NCBI GenBank assembly: GCA_050247515.1
Contig: JBFWUB010000019.1
Location: 1 to 64,000 of the forward strand
Length of the DNA stretch: 64,000 nucleotides
Direction: 5' to 3'
Origin: RAM1 sp050247515
Lineage (GTDB): Bacteria > Pseudomonadota > Gammaproteobacteria > Burkholderiales > Burkholderiaceae_C
Position 1 is the first letter of the stretch. Every line of letters begins with the position of its first letter. Position numbers and translations under genes: made by a program. The notes under the pieces were generated by a model. The model worked only from the letters and a program-made list of their open reading frames with translations, did not search any database and was not told where the DNA came from. Of this stretch, positions 17,583 to 26,818 are shown piece by piece.

Positions 17583-18020
17583 ATGTACACACGTTATTTC
17601 GCCGGCCTGGTCTTCCTGTCGTCCCTCGGCGCCGCCTGGGCGCAAACCACGCCGGTGGGCCTGTGGCGCAACATTGACGACAAAACGGGCGAGGCCAAGG
17701 CCGAAATCCGCATCACCGAAGCCGGTGGCGTGCTGAACGGCCGCATCGAACGACGCCTGGCCAAGGACGCCAAGCCCGATGCCGTGTGCGACGAATGCAA
17801 GGACGACCGCAAGGGCAAGCCGGTGGACGGCCTGGAGATCATCCGCGGCGCCAAAAAGGCCGAAGGCAAGGACGTGTGGGAAGGCGGCAAGATCCTCGAC
17901 CCCGAAAACGGCCGTGACTACACCCTGCGCATGACGCCCATTGAAGGCGGCAAGAAGCTTGAAGTGCGTGGCTCGTTCGGCCCCTTCGGCCGTACGCAAA
18001 CATGGGTAAGAGCCCAGTAA
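17583..18020 (+). CDS. DUF2147-family exported protein
   Basis: A 145-residue periplasmic protein. A signal peptide ends near GAAWAQT (residues 18-21). The mature part opens with PVGLWRNIDDKTGEAKAEIRI, then GGVLNGRIERRL, an ECKDD segment with a conserved cysteine pair, GLEIIRG and GGKILDPENGRDYTLRM, all typical of DUF2147. It ends at GRTQTWVRAQ. GGAG precedes the ATG. It lies between an acyl-CoA dehydrogenase and a hydroxyacyl-CoA dehydrogenase, a placement often seen in betaproteobacteria. The role is unknown; small-ligand binding in the periplasm is only a guess. Confidence 0.88.
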   Translation: MYTRYFAGLVFLSSLGAAWAQTTPVGLWRNIDDKTGEAKAEIRITEAGGVLNGRIERRLAKDAKPDAVCDECKDDRKGKPVDGLEIIRGAKKAEGKDVWEGGKILDPENGRDYTLRMTPIEGGKKLEVRGSFGPFGRTQTWVRAQ

Positions 18021-18037
18021 AACATCAGGAAAGATCC

Positions 18038-20437
18038 ATGTCCCGATTCCAAGTGAAAAAAGTCGCCGTGCTCGGCGCAGGCGTGATGGGCGCGCAGATT
18101 GCTGCGCACCTGGTCAACGTCAAGGTGCCGGTGGTGCTGTTTGACCTGCCCGCCAAGGAAGGCCCGAAGAACGGCATCGTTACCAAGGCCATTGAAGGGC
18201 TGAAAAAGCTCAAGCCGTCGCCGCTGGGCGTGGTGGACGATGCGTCCCTCATCCAGCAGGCCAACTACGAAGAGCACATGGAGCAGCTGAAAGACTGCGA
18301 CCTGGTCATCGAAGCCATTGCCGAGCGCATGGACTGGAAGCTGGACCTGTACAAAAAAATCGCGCCCTTCATCGCACCGCACGCCATCGTGGCGTCCAAC
18401 ACGTCGGGCCTGTCAATCACCAAGCTGAGCGAGGCGCTGCCGGAGGAAATCAAGCCGCGCTTTTGCGGCATCCACTTCTTCAACCCGCCGCGCTACATGT
18501 ACCTGGTGGAGCTGATCAACACGCCCACCACCAACCCGCAGATCCTGGACGATCTGGAAACCTTTGTGACCAGCGTCCTGGGCAAGGGCGTGGTGCGCGC
18601 GAAAGACACGCCCAACTTCATCGCCAACCGCGTGGGCATTGCCGGCATGCTGGCCACGATGAAAGAGGTGGAAAACTTCGGCCTGACCTATGACGTGGTG
18701 GACGACCTGACGGGCAAGAAGCTGGGCCGCGCGTCCAGCGGCACCTTCCGCACCGCCGACGTGGTGGGCCTGGACACCATGGCCCATGTGGTCAAGACGT
18801 TGCAGGACAACCTGAACGAACAGACCGATCCGTTCTACGCGAGCTTTGGCACGCCGCCGGTGCTCAAGACCTTGCTGGACATGGGCAACCTGGGCCAGAA
18901 GACCAAGGCCGGTTTCTACAAGAAGGTCGGGCGCGACGTGCTGCGCTTTGACCTGGAGAAAAAGGACTATGTGCCCGGCGGCGAAAAGGCCGACGAGGTC
19001 TATGGCCGCATGCTGAAGAAAAAGCCCGCCGAGCGGCTGAAGCTGCTGCGCAATGCCGAAGGCGCGCAGGGCCAGTTCCTGTGGGCCATCCTGCGCAACA
19101 GCTTCCACTATGCGGCGGTCCATCTGGCCAGCATTGCCGAGACGGCGCGTGACGTGGACTTTGCCATGCGCTGGGGCTTTGGCATGAAGCAGGGCCCGTT
19201 CGAGCTGTGGCAGGAGGCCGGCTGGCTCGAAGTGGCGAAGATGATCCAGGAGGACATTGATGCGGGCAAGGCGCTGAGCAAGGCGCCGTTGCCGGACTGG
19301 GTGTTCAAGGGGCCCGTGGCTGATGCAGGAGGCGTGCACACACCGCAAGGTTCGTGGAACCCCACGGCAGGCAAGTTCGAGCCTCGCCGCGTTTTGCCCG
19401 TGTATGAGCGCCAGCTGTTTCCTGAGACCGTGCTGGGCAGCGGCGCCCAGGGCTTTGAGACGGCAGGCAAGACACTGCACGAAGACAACGGCATCCGTTT
19501 GTGGACGCTGGATGATCAGGTATTGATCGCCAGCATCAAGACCAAGATGCACGCCATCAGCCCCGAAGTGGCCGAGGGCCTGCAGATGGCCGTGGACATG
19601 GCCGAGAAGGACTACCAGGGCGTGGTGATCTGGTCGGGCGACGACCCGTTCAGCGCCGGCGCCGACCTGCAGGCCATGCTGCCCGCCTTCATGGCCGTGG
19701 GCGTAAGCGCCATTGACGAGGCCGAAGCCCACCTGCAGCAGACCATGCTGCGCCTGCGCTATGCCAACGTGCCGGTCATCTCCGCCATCCGCGGCATGGC
19801 GCTGGGAGGCGGCTGCGAGATCGCGGTGCACAGCGCGCGTCGCGTCGTCGCGATGGAAAGCTACATCGGCCTGGTGGAAGTGGGTGTGGGCCTGGTGCCC
19901 GGCGCCGGCGGCCTGGCCTACATCGCCCGCCGTGCGGCAGAGAACTCGGCCACGTCCACGGACAAGGACCTGCTCAAGTTCGTGACCGAGGGCTTCACCG
20001 CCGCGGCCATGGCCAAGGTCGGCACCAGCGCGCTGGAAAGCCGCAAGCTGGGCTACCTGCTGGACAGCGACCTGATCGTGCCGAACAAGGACGAGCTGTT
20101 GTACGTTGCCTTGAACGAAGCCAAAGCCATGTTCAACGGCGGCTACCGCGCCCCGCACAAGCGAGCCTTCCCCGTGGCCGGCCGCAACGGCAAGGCCACC
20201 ATCCAGGGCCAGCTGGTCAACATGCGCGACGGCGGCTTCATCAGCCAGCACGACTTCCACATCGCCAGCCTGATCGCCGGCGTGGTGACCGGCGGCGACG
20301 TGGACGCGAACACGATGGTGACAGAGGAATACCTGATGACCCTGGAACGCAAAGCCTTCTGCTCCCTGCTGACCCACCCCAAAACGCAGGAACGCATCAT
20401 GGGCATGCTGTCCACCGGCAAGCCAGTAAGGAACTGA
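18038..20437 (+). CDS. 3-hydroxyacyl-CoA dehydrogenase / enoyl-CoA hydratase fusion
   Basis: A 799-residue bifunctional beta-oxidation enzyme. The N-terminal half is the NAD-dependent dehydrogenase: VAVLGAGVMGAQIAAHLVN binds NAD, and GIHFFNPPRYMYLVEL carries the likely catalytic His146. The C-terminal half (from about residue 490) is a crotonase domain: DDPFSAGADLQAM, GMALGGGCEIAVHSARRV and VEVGVGLVPGAGG. The dehydrogenase comes first, as in the Ralstonia-type FadB relatives and opposite to E. coli FadB. AGGAAAG precedes the ATG at 18038. The thiolase follows after one base, so all three core beta-oxidation steps are in this operon. Confidence 0.92.
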   Translation: MSRFQVKKVAVLGAGVMGAQIAAHLVNVKVPVVLFDLPAKEGPKNGIVTKAIEGLKKLKPSPLGVVDDASLIQQANYEEHMEQLKDCDLVIEAIAERMDWKLDLYKKIAPFIAPHAIVASNTSGLSITKLSEALPEEIKPRFCGIHFFNPPRYMYLVELINTPTTNPQILDDLETFVTSVLGKGVVRAKDTPNFIANRVGIAGMLATMKEVENFGLTYDVVDDLTGKKLGRASSGTFRTADVVGLDTMAHVVKTLQDNLNEQTDPFYASFGTPPVLKTLLDMGNLGQKTKAGFYKKVGRDVLRFDLEKKDYVPGGEKADEVYGRMLKKKPAERLKLLRNAEGAQGQFLWAILRNSFHYAAVHLASIAETARDVDFAMRWGFGMKQGPFELWQEAGWLEVAKMIQEDIDAGKALSKAPLPDWVFKGPVADAGGVHTPQGSWNPTAGKFEPRRVLPVYERQLFPETVLGSGAQGFETAGKTLHEDNGIRLWTLDDQVLIASIKTKMHAISPEVAEGLQMAVDMAEKDYQGVVIWSGDDPFSAGADLQAMLPAFMAVGVSAIDEAEAHLQQTMLRLRYANVPVISAIRGMALGGGCEIAVHSARRVVAMESYIGLVEVGVGLVPGAGGLAYIARRAAENSATSTDKDLLKFVTEGFTAAAMAKVGTSALESRKLGYLLDSDLIVPNKDELLYVALNEAKAMFNGGYRAPHKRAFPVAGRNGKATIQGQLVNMRDGGFISQHDFHIASLIAGVVTGGDVDANTMVTEEYLMTLERKAFCSLLTHPKTQERIMGMLSTGKPVRN

Positions 20438-20438
20438 C

Positions 20439-21647
20439 ATGAGCAAACAGATTCAAGACGCCTACATCGTTGCCGCCACGCGCACGCCCATCGGGCGCTC
20501 GCACAAGGGCTATTTCCGCAACACGCGGCCGGACGACCTGCTGGCCACCGCATTGCGTGCCGCACTGGCCCAGGTGCCGGGGCTGGACCCGGCCAGCATT
20601 GAGGACGTGATCTGTGGCTGCGCGATCCCCGAGGGCGCGCAGGGCCTGAACGTAGCGCGCATCGGCGCGGTGTTGGCCGGCTTGCCCAAGAGCGTGGGCG
20701 GCATCACCGTCAACCGCTTTTGCGCATCGGGCCTGTCGGCCGTGCAGATGGCGGCCGACCGCATCCGCGTGGGCGAGGCTGATGTGATGATCGCCGCCGG
20801 CACCGAGAGCATGAGCATGGTGCCCATGATGGGCAATTCGCCCAGCCTGTCGCCCACGGTGTTCAGCAACCCCGACGACATTGAGAGCTACGGCATTGCC
20901 TACGGCATGGGCCTGACGGCCGAGAAGGTCGCCCAGCAGTGGAAGGTCAGCCGCGAGGCGCAGGACGAGTTCGCGTACCAGTCACACATGAAGGCCATCG
21001 CCGCCATGAAGGCCGGTGAGTTCGCCAGCGAGATCACGCCGGTGGACGTGGCCGAGCGTTCGGTGGACCTGGAGTCGGCCGAGGTGAGCATTGCCACGCG
21101 CACCGTGAACATCGACGAAGGCGCGCGGCCCGACACCACGCCCGAAGGCCTGGCCAAGCTGCGCACGGTGTTCGCCGCGCGCGGCAGTGTCACGGCGGGC
21201 AACAGCTCGCAGACATCCGACGGCGCGGGCGCGCTGATCGTGGTGAGCGAGGCGGCGCTCAAGCGCTACAACCTCAAGCCGCTGGCGCGCTTTGTGGGCT
21301 ATGCCAGCCGTGGCGTGCCGCCGCACATCATGGGCATCGGCCCGATCGAGGCGATCCCCGCTGCGCTGAAAAACGCCGGCCTGAAGCAAAGCGACATCGA
21401 CTGGATCGAGTTGAACGAGGCGTTTGCTGCGCAGTCGCTGGCCGTGATCAACACGCTGGGGCTGGATGCCAGCAAGGTCAACCCCATGGGTGGCGCCATT
21501 GCGCTGGGTCACCCCTTGGGCGCGACAGGCGCTATCCGCTCGGCGACAGTCGTACACGCCTTGCAACGCAAGAATCTCAAGTATGGGATGGTGACGATGT
21601 GCGTTGGCATGGGCCAGGGCGCCGCTGGAATTTTCGAGCGCGTCTGA
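20439..21647 (+). CDS. Acetyl-CoA C-acyltransferase (thiolase)
   Basis: A 402-residue thiolase that cleaves 3-ketoacyl-CoA with CoA to give acetyl-CoA and a shortened acyl-CoA. Catalytic residues are visible: Cys95 in NRFCASGLSAVQMA, His358 in ALGHPLGATGA and Cys388 in TMCVGMGQGA. The extended loop between residues 120 and 240 is normal for a degradative thiolase. It starts one base after the stop of the hydratase/dehydrogenase gene. A GC-rich repeat follows, separating it from the auxiliary genes downstream. Confidence 0.94.
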   Translation: MSKQIQDAYIVAATRTPIGRSHKGYFRNTRPDDLLATALRAALAQVPGLDPASIEDVICGCAIPEGAQGLNVARIGAVLAGLPKSVGGITVNRFCASGLSAVQMAADRIRVGEADVMIAAGTESMSMVPMMGNSPSLSPTVFSNPDDIESYGIAYGMGLTAEKVAQQWKVSREAQDEFAYQSHMKAIAAMKAGEFASEITPVDVAERSVDLESAEVSIATRTVNIDEGARPDTTPEGLAKLRTVFAARGSVTAGNSSQTSDGAGALIVVSEAALKRYNLKPLARFVGYASRGVPPHIMGIGPIEAIPAALKNAGLKQSDIDWIELNEAFAAQSLAVINTLGLDASKVNPMGGAIALGHPLGATGAIRSATVVHALQRKNLKYGMVTMCVGMGQGAAGIFERV

Positions 21648-21650
21648 CGA

Positions 21651-21742
21651 CGCGCCCCCCTGAGCCGCCTTCGGCGTCTTCCCCCCGCAGGCGGGGGGAC
21701 GCCATCGGTGGCCCGGCGGAGCCGGTTCCACGATGGCCCTGG
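21651..21742. repeat. Intergenic palindromic repeat, family with GGCGGAGCCGGTTCC
   Basis: Follows the thiolase stop. It holds a CCCCCCGC/GCGGGGGG hairpin, then CCCGGCGGAGCCGGTTCCAC and GATGGCCCTGG. A second copy with the same order of parts occurs at 27691-27759. It is the only structure seen in the 124-base gap and could act as a processing or termination element. Confidence 0.6.
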
Positions 21743-21771
21743 CGTGGGGTCGTGCTTCACGAGGAGACGAG

Positions 21772-22650
21772 ATGAAGAGCTTGACGATTGCCGCCACCGG
21801 CGGCGCACAGATCGCACTGCGGGTGTACGAACCCGACAGCCCGGACTGTGGCAGCGTGGTCATCGGCGGCGCCATGGGTGTGCGCCAGGACTTTTATGCG
21901 CCGTTTGCGCAGTGGCTGGCGGCGCAGGGCTGGCGCGTCACCACGTTTGACTACCGCGGCTCGGGTGACTCATTGCCCGACACGCCGCACGGCACGCTGC
22001 GCGGCTACCGGGCGGATCTGTTTGACTGGACGCGTGACTACGAGGCGGCGATTGACCATGCCCACAGCGCGCTGCCGGGCAAGCCGCTGTACCTGCTGGG
22101 CCACAGCCTGGGCGCGCAGCTGCCGGGGCTCATCACCAACCAGCACAAGGTCAGCGGCCTGCTGAGCGTGGCCGCGGGCAGCGGCTACTGGCGCGAGAAC
22201 GCGCCCCAGCTCAAGCGCATCGTGCCGTATTTCTGGTTCTTTCTGGTGCCGCTGGCCACGCGGCTGTGCGGTTACTTCCCCGGCAAAAAGCTCAAGAAAG
22301 TGGGCGACCTGCCGGCTGGCGTGATCCTGCAGTGGCGCAAGTGGTGCCTGAACCCGCGCTACAGCGTGGGCGCCGAGGGAGAAGCCGTGCGCCAGGGCTA
22401 TGCCAACGCGCGCTTTCCCGTGCTGGCACTGTCGGTGACCGACGACGAGCTGATGACGCTGCGCGGCACGCACAGCCTGATGAGCCTGTATGAAAACGCA
22501 CCGGTCGAAGTGCAGCGCATTGCGCCGGCCGATCTGGCTGTGCGGCGCATTGGGCATTTCGGCCCGTTCCGGCGCGAGCATGAGGGCCTGCTGTGGCCGC
22601 GCATCCAGCAGGCGCTGGCCGGCGGGCTGGCCCATGGGGCTGCCGCATGA
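21772..22650 (+). CDS. Alpha/beta-hydrolase
   Basis: A 292-residue serine hydrolase. The fold marks are VVIGGAMGVRQDFYAPFAQW, the TTFDYRGSGDS turn and the nucleophile elbow LLGHSLGAQ with Ser112. Candidate acid and base residues are in SVTDDELMTL and RRIGHFGPFRREH. The ATG at 21772 is chosen because GGAGACGAG lies just before it. It overlaps the next gene by four bases. In this setting it may hydrolyse an ester or thioester arising during side-chain degradation, but substrate is unknown. Confidence 0.85.
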   Translation: MKSLTIAATGGAQIALRVYEPDSPDCGSVVIGGAMGVRQDFYAPFAQWLAAQGWRVTTFDYRGSGDSLPDTPHGTLRGYRADLFDWTRDYEAAIDHAHSALPGKPLYLLGHSLGAQLPGLITNQHKVSGLLSVAAGSGYWRENAPQLKRIVPYFWFFLVPLATRLCGYFPGKKLKKVGDLPAGVILQWRKWCLNPRYSVGAEGEAVRQGYANARFPVLALSVTDDELMTLRGTHSLMSLYENAPVEVQRIAPADLAVRRIGHFGPFRREHEGLLWPRIQQALAGGLAHGAAA

Positions 22651-23453
22651 GCGTGGCCTTCGATGAAGCCATCGCGCTGCAGCCACAGCCTGACGGCAGC
22701 TATGCGGGCCACACCAGCCCGGCCTACGCCAACATGGTGGGCCCGTTTGGCGGCGTCACGGCCGCGCAGGCGCTGAATGCCGTGCTGCAGCACCCACAGC
22801 GCCTGGGCGATCCGGTGTCGCTCACGGTCAACTTCTGCGCGGCGCTGGCCGACGGCCCGTTTGCCGTGACGGCGCGCCCGGCGCGCACCAACCGCTCTAC
22901 CCAGCATTGGGTGATCGAGATGACGCAAGGCGGCGCCACGGTGCTGACAGCGACTGCCTTCACCGCCACGCGGCGCGACACCTGGAGCGCGGGCGAGCAT
23001 GTGCGGCCCGCCGTGCCCGCGCCGGCCGATGTGCCCGCGCCCACCGCCCGCGGCCGGGTGGAATGGATCAACCGCTACGAAATGCGTTTCGTGGACGGCG
23101 GCTTTCCCGCCGCGTGGGACGGCACCGACCACGGCATCAGCCGCACGCAGCTGTGGCTGCGCGACAACCCGCCGCGTGCGCTGGACTTTGCCTCGCTGGC
23201 GGCGCTGGCCGACGTGTTCTTCCCGCGCATCTGGCGCCGCCGTGCCACGCTGGTGCCGATTGGCACCGTGTCGATGACGGTGTACTTCCATGCGGATGCG
23301 GCGCAGCTCGCCGCCACCGGCACCGGCTACCTGCTGGGCCAGGCCCAGGCGCAGGCGTTTCGCAATGGCTACTTTGACCAGACCGCGCAGCTGTGGAACG
23401 AGGCCGGCGAGTTGTTGGCCACCACGCATCAGGTTGTGTATTACAAGGAATGA
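22647..23453 (+). CDS. Acyl-CoA thioesterase, TesB-like double hotdog
   Basis: A 268-residue protein with two hotdog folds. The first half has AYANMVGPFGGVTAAQALNAV, DPVSLTVNFCAALADGPF and TQHWVIEMTQGG. The second half has DFASLAALADVFFPRIW, IGTVSMTVYFHA and TGYLLGQAQAQAFRNGYFDQ. This is the layout of TesB-like thioesterases, which release CoA from acyl-CoA and rescue the CoA pool. The start overlaps the hydrolase stop (ATGA). It belongs to the tail of the beta-oxidation operon. Confidence 0.85.
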   Translation: MSVAFDEAIALQPQPDGSYAGHTSPAYANMVGPFGGVTAAQALNAVLQHPQRLGDPVSLTVNFCAALADGPFAVTARPARTNRSTQHWVIEMTQGGATVLTATAFTATRRDTWSAGEHVRPAVPAPADVPAPTARGRVEWINRYEMRFVDGGFPAAWDGTDHGISRTQLWLRDNPPRALDFASLAALADVFFPRIWRRRATLVPIGTVSMTVYFHADAAQLAATGTGYLLGQAQAQAFRNGYFDQTAQLWNEAGELLATTHQVVYYKE

Positions 23454-23455
23454 CG

Positions 23456-24190
23456 ATGCAAAAGGTTGCCTTGGTGATTGGCGCGGGCGATGCCACCGGC
23501 GGCGCCATCGCCCGCCGCTTCGCACGCGAAGGCTACGTGGCCTGCGTTACCCGTCGCAGCATGGACAAACTGCAACCGCTGGTAGAACAAATCCGGGCCG
23601 AAGGCGGCATGGCGCATGGGTTCGCCTCCGACGCGCGCAAGGAAGAAGAAGTCATCGCGCTCATCGAGCAGATCGAATCCACCATCGGCCCGATTGAGGT
23701 CATGGTGTTCAACATCGGTGCCAATGTGCCCAGCTCCATCCTGGCGCAATCCGCGCAGAAGTACTTCAAGATCTGGGAGATGGCCTGCTTCAGCGGCTTC
23801 CTGAACGGGCGCGAAGTGGCCAGGCGCATGGTCACCCGCGCGGGCGCGGATCGGCGCCAGACCATTGTGTTCACCGGCGCCACCGCCTCGCTGCGCGGTG
23901 GCTCTGGTTTTGCGGCGTTTGCCGGTGCCAAGCATGCGCTGCGCGCCCTGGCCCAGAGCATGGCGCGCGAGCTGGGGCCGCGCGGCATCCATGTGGCGCA
24001 CGTGGTGGTGGACGGCGCCATCGACACCGCCTTCATCCGCGACAATTTCCCTGAACGCTATGCCTTGAAGGCGCAGGACGGCATCGTGAACCCGGAGCAC
24101 ATCGCCGACGCCTACTGGATGCTGCACCAGCAGCCGCGGGATGCGTGGACGCATGAGCTGGACCTTCGCCCCTACATGGAGAAGTTTTGA
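23456..24190 (+). CDS. SDR-family protein with Phe in place of catalytic Tyr
   Basis: A 244-residue Rossmann protein: cofactor loop IGAGDATGGAIARRFA, VFNIGANVPS near the usual NNAG position, and TGATASLRGG with the serine region. The canonical Y-x-x-x-K appears as F-A-G-A-K in FAAFAGAKHALRAL, so the tyrosine is missing. The C-terminus ends DAWTHELDLRPYMEKF. AAGGAA precedes the ATG at 23456; an in-frame ATG at 23450 is less well placed. It overlaps the next gene. Such SDRs are common in fatty-acid operons; whether it is an active reductase is unclear. Confidence 0.8.
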   Translation: MQKVALVIGAGDATGGAIARRFAREGYVACVTRRSMDKLQPLVEQIRAEGGMAHGFASDARKEEEVIALIEQIESTIGPIEVMVFNIGANVPSSILAQSAQKYFKIWEMACFSGFLNGREVARRMVTRAGADRRQTIVFTGATASLRGGSGFAAFAGAKHALRALAQSMARELGPRGIHVAHVVVDGAIDTAFIRDNFPERYALKAQDGIVNPEHIADAYWMLHQQPRDAWTHELDLRPYMEKF

Positions 24191-24780
24191 TGGTCAAGAC
24201 CTTCGAGTTCTGGTTTGACTTCGGCAGCCCGGCTTCTTACCTGGCGTGGACGCAGATCGCCACCATCGAGCAGGAGACCGGCGCCACCGCGCAGCACCGC
24301 CCCATGCTGCTGGGCGGCGTGTTCCAGGCCACCGGCAACCACTCGCCCGCGACCATTCCGGCCAAGGGCAAGTACACGTTTGACGACTTCGACCGCTTCG
24401 CGCGCCGCTATGGCGTGCCGCTGCAGCGCAACCCGCACTTTCCCATCAACACGCTGATGCTCATGCGCGGGGCCGTGGGCCTGCAACTGCGTGAACCGGC
24501 GCGTTTTGCAGCGTACTGCGACGCCGTGTTCCGCGCGATCTGGGTGGATGCCCAAAACCTCAACGACCCGGCCACCGTCGGCGGCGTGCTGCACCAGGCG
24601 GGCATTGACCCGCAGGCGTTGCTGGCGATGACGCAGGACGCAGAGGTCAAGGAAAGGCTCAAGACCGTCACGCAGGAGGCCATTGACCGGGGTATCTTTG
24701 GCGCGCCCACCTTTTTCGTCGGCGACCAGATGTTCTGGGGCCAGGACCGAATCGACTTTGTCAAGGAAGCATTGAAATGA
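24190..24780 (+). CDS. HCCA-isomerase/kappa-GST-like DsbA-fold protein
   Basis: A 196-residue thioredoxin-fold protein of the 2-hydroxychromene-2-carboxylate isomerase group. It starts VKTFEFWFDFGSPASYLAW, where this family uses the serine region for glutathione rather than a CxxC motif; no CxxC is present. Other marks are LLGGVFQATGNHSP, the FPINTL segment and GIFGAPTFFVGDQMFWGQDR near the end. The ATG at 24190 overlaps the upstream stop codon and the last bases overlap the following hydratase. It could be a glutathione-dependent isomerase of an aromatic or unsaturated intermediate; role inferred from family only. Confidence 0.85.
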   Translation: MVKTFEFWFDFGSPASYLAWTQIATIEQETGATAQHRPMLLGGVFQATGNHSPATIPAKGKYTFDDFDRFARRYGVPLQRNPHFPINTLMLMRGAVGLQLREPARFAAYCDAVFRAIWVDAQNLNDPATVGGVLHQAGIDPQALLAMTQDAEVKERLKTVTQEAIDRGIFGAPTFFVGDQMFWGQDRIDFVKEALK

Positions 24781-25541
24781 GCGACATCCTCTCCCACACC
24801 GAAGCCGGTGTCACCACCATCACGCTGAACCGCGTGGACAAGAAAAACTCCATCACCGCCGACATGTACGGCGCCATGGCAGACGCCCTGCAGGCCGCCG
24901 CAGCCGATGCGGCCGTACGCGTGGTGGTGTTCCAGGGGCACGAGACCATCTTCAGCGCCGGCAACGACATCGGCGACTTTCTGAACAAGCCGCCCGCGGG
25001 CAAGGACTCGCCGGTGTTCCGCTTCCTGCACGGCATTGCCGCTTTCCCCAAGCCGCTGATCGCCGCCGTGTGCGGCCCGGCCGTGGGCGTGGGCACCACG
25101 ATGCTGTTCCATTGCGACCTGGTGTACGCGGGCGACAACGCCGCGTTCAGCATGCCTTTCGTGAACCTGGGCCTGTGCCCCGAGGCGGCGTCCAGCCTGC
25201 TGGTGCCGCAGATGCTGGGCTACCACCGCGCGGCCGAGGCGCTGCTGATGGGCGAGCCCTTCATGGCCGAGGCCGCGCTGGAGGTGGGCCTGGTCAACCG
25301 CGTGCTGCCCCCGACCGAGGCCAACAACTACGCCCAGGCCCAGGCCCGCAAGCTGGCGGCCAAGCCCATCAGCTCGCTGGTGGAGACCAAGCGCCTCATG
25401 AAAAAAGGCCAGGCCACGCTGGTGGCGCAGCAGATGGCCGAGGAGGGCGCGAGCTTTGGCCGCATGCTGGGCGAGCCGGCCGCCAAGGAAGCCTTCACCG
25501 CCTTCATGGAGCGGCGCAAGCCGGACTTCAGCAAGGTCTGA
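24777..25541 (+). CDS. Enoyl-CoA hydratase/isomerase family protein
   Basis: A 254-residue crotonase-fold enzyme. It has TITLNRVDKKNSITADMYGAM, the oxyanion-hole segment IFSAGNDIGDFL, PLIAAVCGPAVGVGTTMLF (second oxyanion residue region) and FSMPFVNLGLCPEAASSLLV with the usual acidic position. Length is typical. It begins inside the end of the HCCA-like gene (ATGA), completing the operon that began at the TetR gene. The hydratase-dehydrogenase fusion upstream already covers straight-chain substrates, so this copy may serve a branched or cyclic intermediate. Confidence 0.88.
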   Translation: MSDILSHTEAGVTTITLNRVDKKNSITADMYGAMADALQAAAADAAVRVVVFQGHETIFSAGNDIGDFLNKPPAGKDSPVFRFLHGIAAFPKPLIAAVCGPAVGVGTTMLFHCDLVYAGDNAAFSMPFVNLGLCPEAASSLLVPQMLGYHRAAEALLMGEPFMAEAALEVGLVNRVLPPTEANNYAQAQARKLAAKPISSLVETKRLMKKGQATLVAQQMAEEGASFGRMLGEPAAKEAFTAFMERRKPDFSKV

Positions 25542-25661
25542 GTTTCTGCTCTTGTACGCAAGGTTGTGGGTGGGGCTGCTGGCGCTTCACTGCGACGCCC
25601 TGCCCTCCGTCCTTGCCGACGGGATGATGAATGCGCCGCAGGTGGTGTAGGCTTCCCGAAT

Positions 25662-26765
25662 ATGAGCGATTCCATGGCCCAAGCGCGCCAGCATTTCCTG
25701 GACGGCGTAGTCCATTTCGAGGCATCGCGCCTCACCGACGCCGAACGCAGCTTTGAAGCCGCGCTCGCCCTGGCGCCAGGGCGCCCTTCAGTGCTGGCCA
25801 ACCTGGGCGCTGCACGGGTACGGTTGGGCAAATATGAAGAGGCCCTGCCGGTACTGCAGCAGGCCACTGCCGTCGAGCCCGCCAACGCCGACGCCTGGGG
25901 CCACCTGGGCACGGCCTGCGCCGAAACCGGCCGCATGGAAGACGCGCTCAAGGCCTTTGACCGCGCCCTGCAGATCAACCCTGACCTGACCGAAGGCTGG
26001 AGCCGCCTGGGCGGGGTGATGCGCGAGCTGGGCCAGCTGGACGAAGCCGCGGGCTGTTTTGAGCGGGCCATTGCTTTGGGGGCGGACGACGACCTGCACC
26101 GCTATTACCTGGCCTCGGTGCGCGGCGGCACCGCACCCAGCGCGCCGCCGCGCGCGTATGTGGAAACGCTGTTTGACTCCTATGCCGATGATTTTCAGGG
26201 CCACCTGACCGGCGCGCTGCGCTACCAGGCGCACGAGGTGCTGGTGCGAAACCTGCCGCCGCGCGCGGCCGGCGGCCGGTGGCGGTCGGTGCTGGACCTG
26301 GGCTGCGGCACGGGCCTGTGCGGCCCGATGGTGCGCGGCCGTGGGGCTGAGCGCATCACCGGCGTGGACCTTTCGTCGCGCATGCTCGCGCAGGCAGGCG
26401 CGTGCGGCGCCTATGACGACCTGGTCCATGCCGACATCACCCCATGGCTGGCCGGCGCTTTGCGTCAGGACGACCTGGTGCTGGCTGCGGACGTGTTCAT
26501 CTACGTCGGCGCGCTGGAGCCAGTGTTTGCCGGCGTGGCCCGCGTGCTGGCGCCGGGCGGCCTGTTTGCCTTCAGTGTGGAAGAGCTGCCGGGGGACGAA
26601 GACCTGCGCCTGATGCCCAGCCTGCGCTACGCCCATTCAGAAGCCTATGTGCGCCGGCTGGCCCAGGCCCATGGCATGCAGGTGCGCCACACAGTGCGCG
26701 CGCCCATCCGCGAAGACCAGCACCGGCCCATTGACGGGTTGTATGTGTACCTCGCAGGTCGTTGA
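25662..26765 (+). CDS. TPR-repeat protein with SAM-dependent methyltransferase domain
   Basis: A 367-residue two-domain protein. Residues about 5-145 hold four TPR units (DAERSFEAALALAPGRPSVL, YEEALPVLQQATAVEPANAD, MEDALKAFDRALQINPDLTE, LDEAAGCFERAIALGADDD). The methyltransferase domain follows: VLDLGCGTGLCGPMVRG is the SAM-binding motif I, then ITGVDLSSRMLAQA, LVLAADVFIYVG and VARVLAPGGLFAFSVEE. Similar TPR-methyltransferases occur in many proteobacteria, with targets unknown. It has its own 120-base upstream gap, which shows no clear promoter. Confidence 0.85.
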   Translation: MSDSMAQARQHFLDGVVHFEASRLTDAERSFEAALALAPGRPSVLANLGAARVRLGKYEEALPVLQQATAVEPANADAWGHLGTACAETGRMEDALKAFDRALQINPDLTEGWSRLGGVMRELGQLDEAAGCFERAIALGADDDLHRYYLASVRGGTAPSAPPRAYVETLFDSYADDFQGHLTGALRYQAHEVLVRNLPPRAAGGRWRSVLDLGCGTGLCGPMVRGRGAERITGVDLSSRMLAQAGACGAYDDLVHADITPWLAGALRQDDLVLAADVFIYVGALEPVFAGVARVLAPGGLFAFSVEELPGDEDLRLMPSLRYAHSEAYVRRLAQAHGMQVRHTVRAPIREDQHRPIDGLYVYLAGR

Positions 26766-26818
26766 TCCGCCGTGCCGGTGCTGCGTAAGATGCCCGGTTG
26801 ACGCAGGAAAGAACTGTT

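Noticed and set aside
18413..20446. A 677-codon open frame opposite the hydratase/dehydrogenase gene
   Set aside because: Shadow of a well-supported FadB-like gene, with no domain or binding site of its own.
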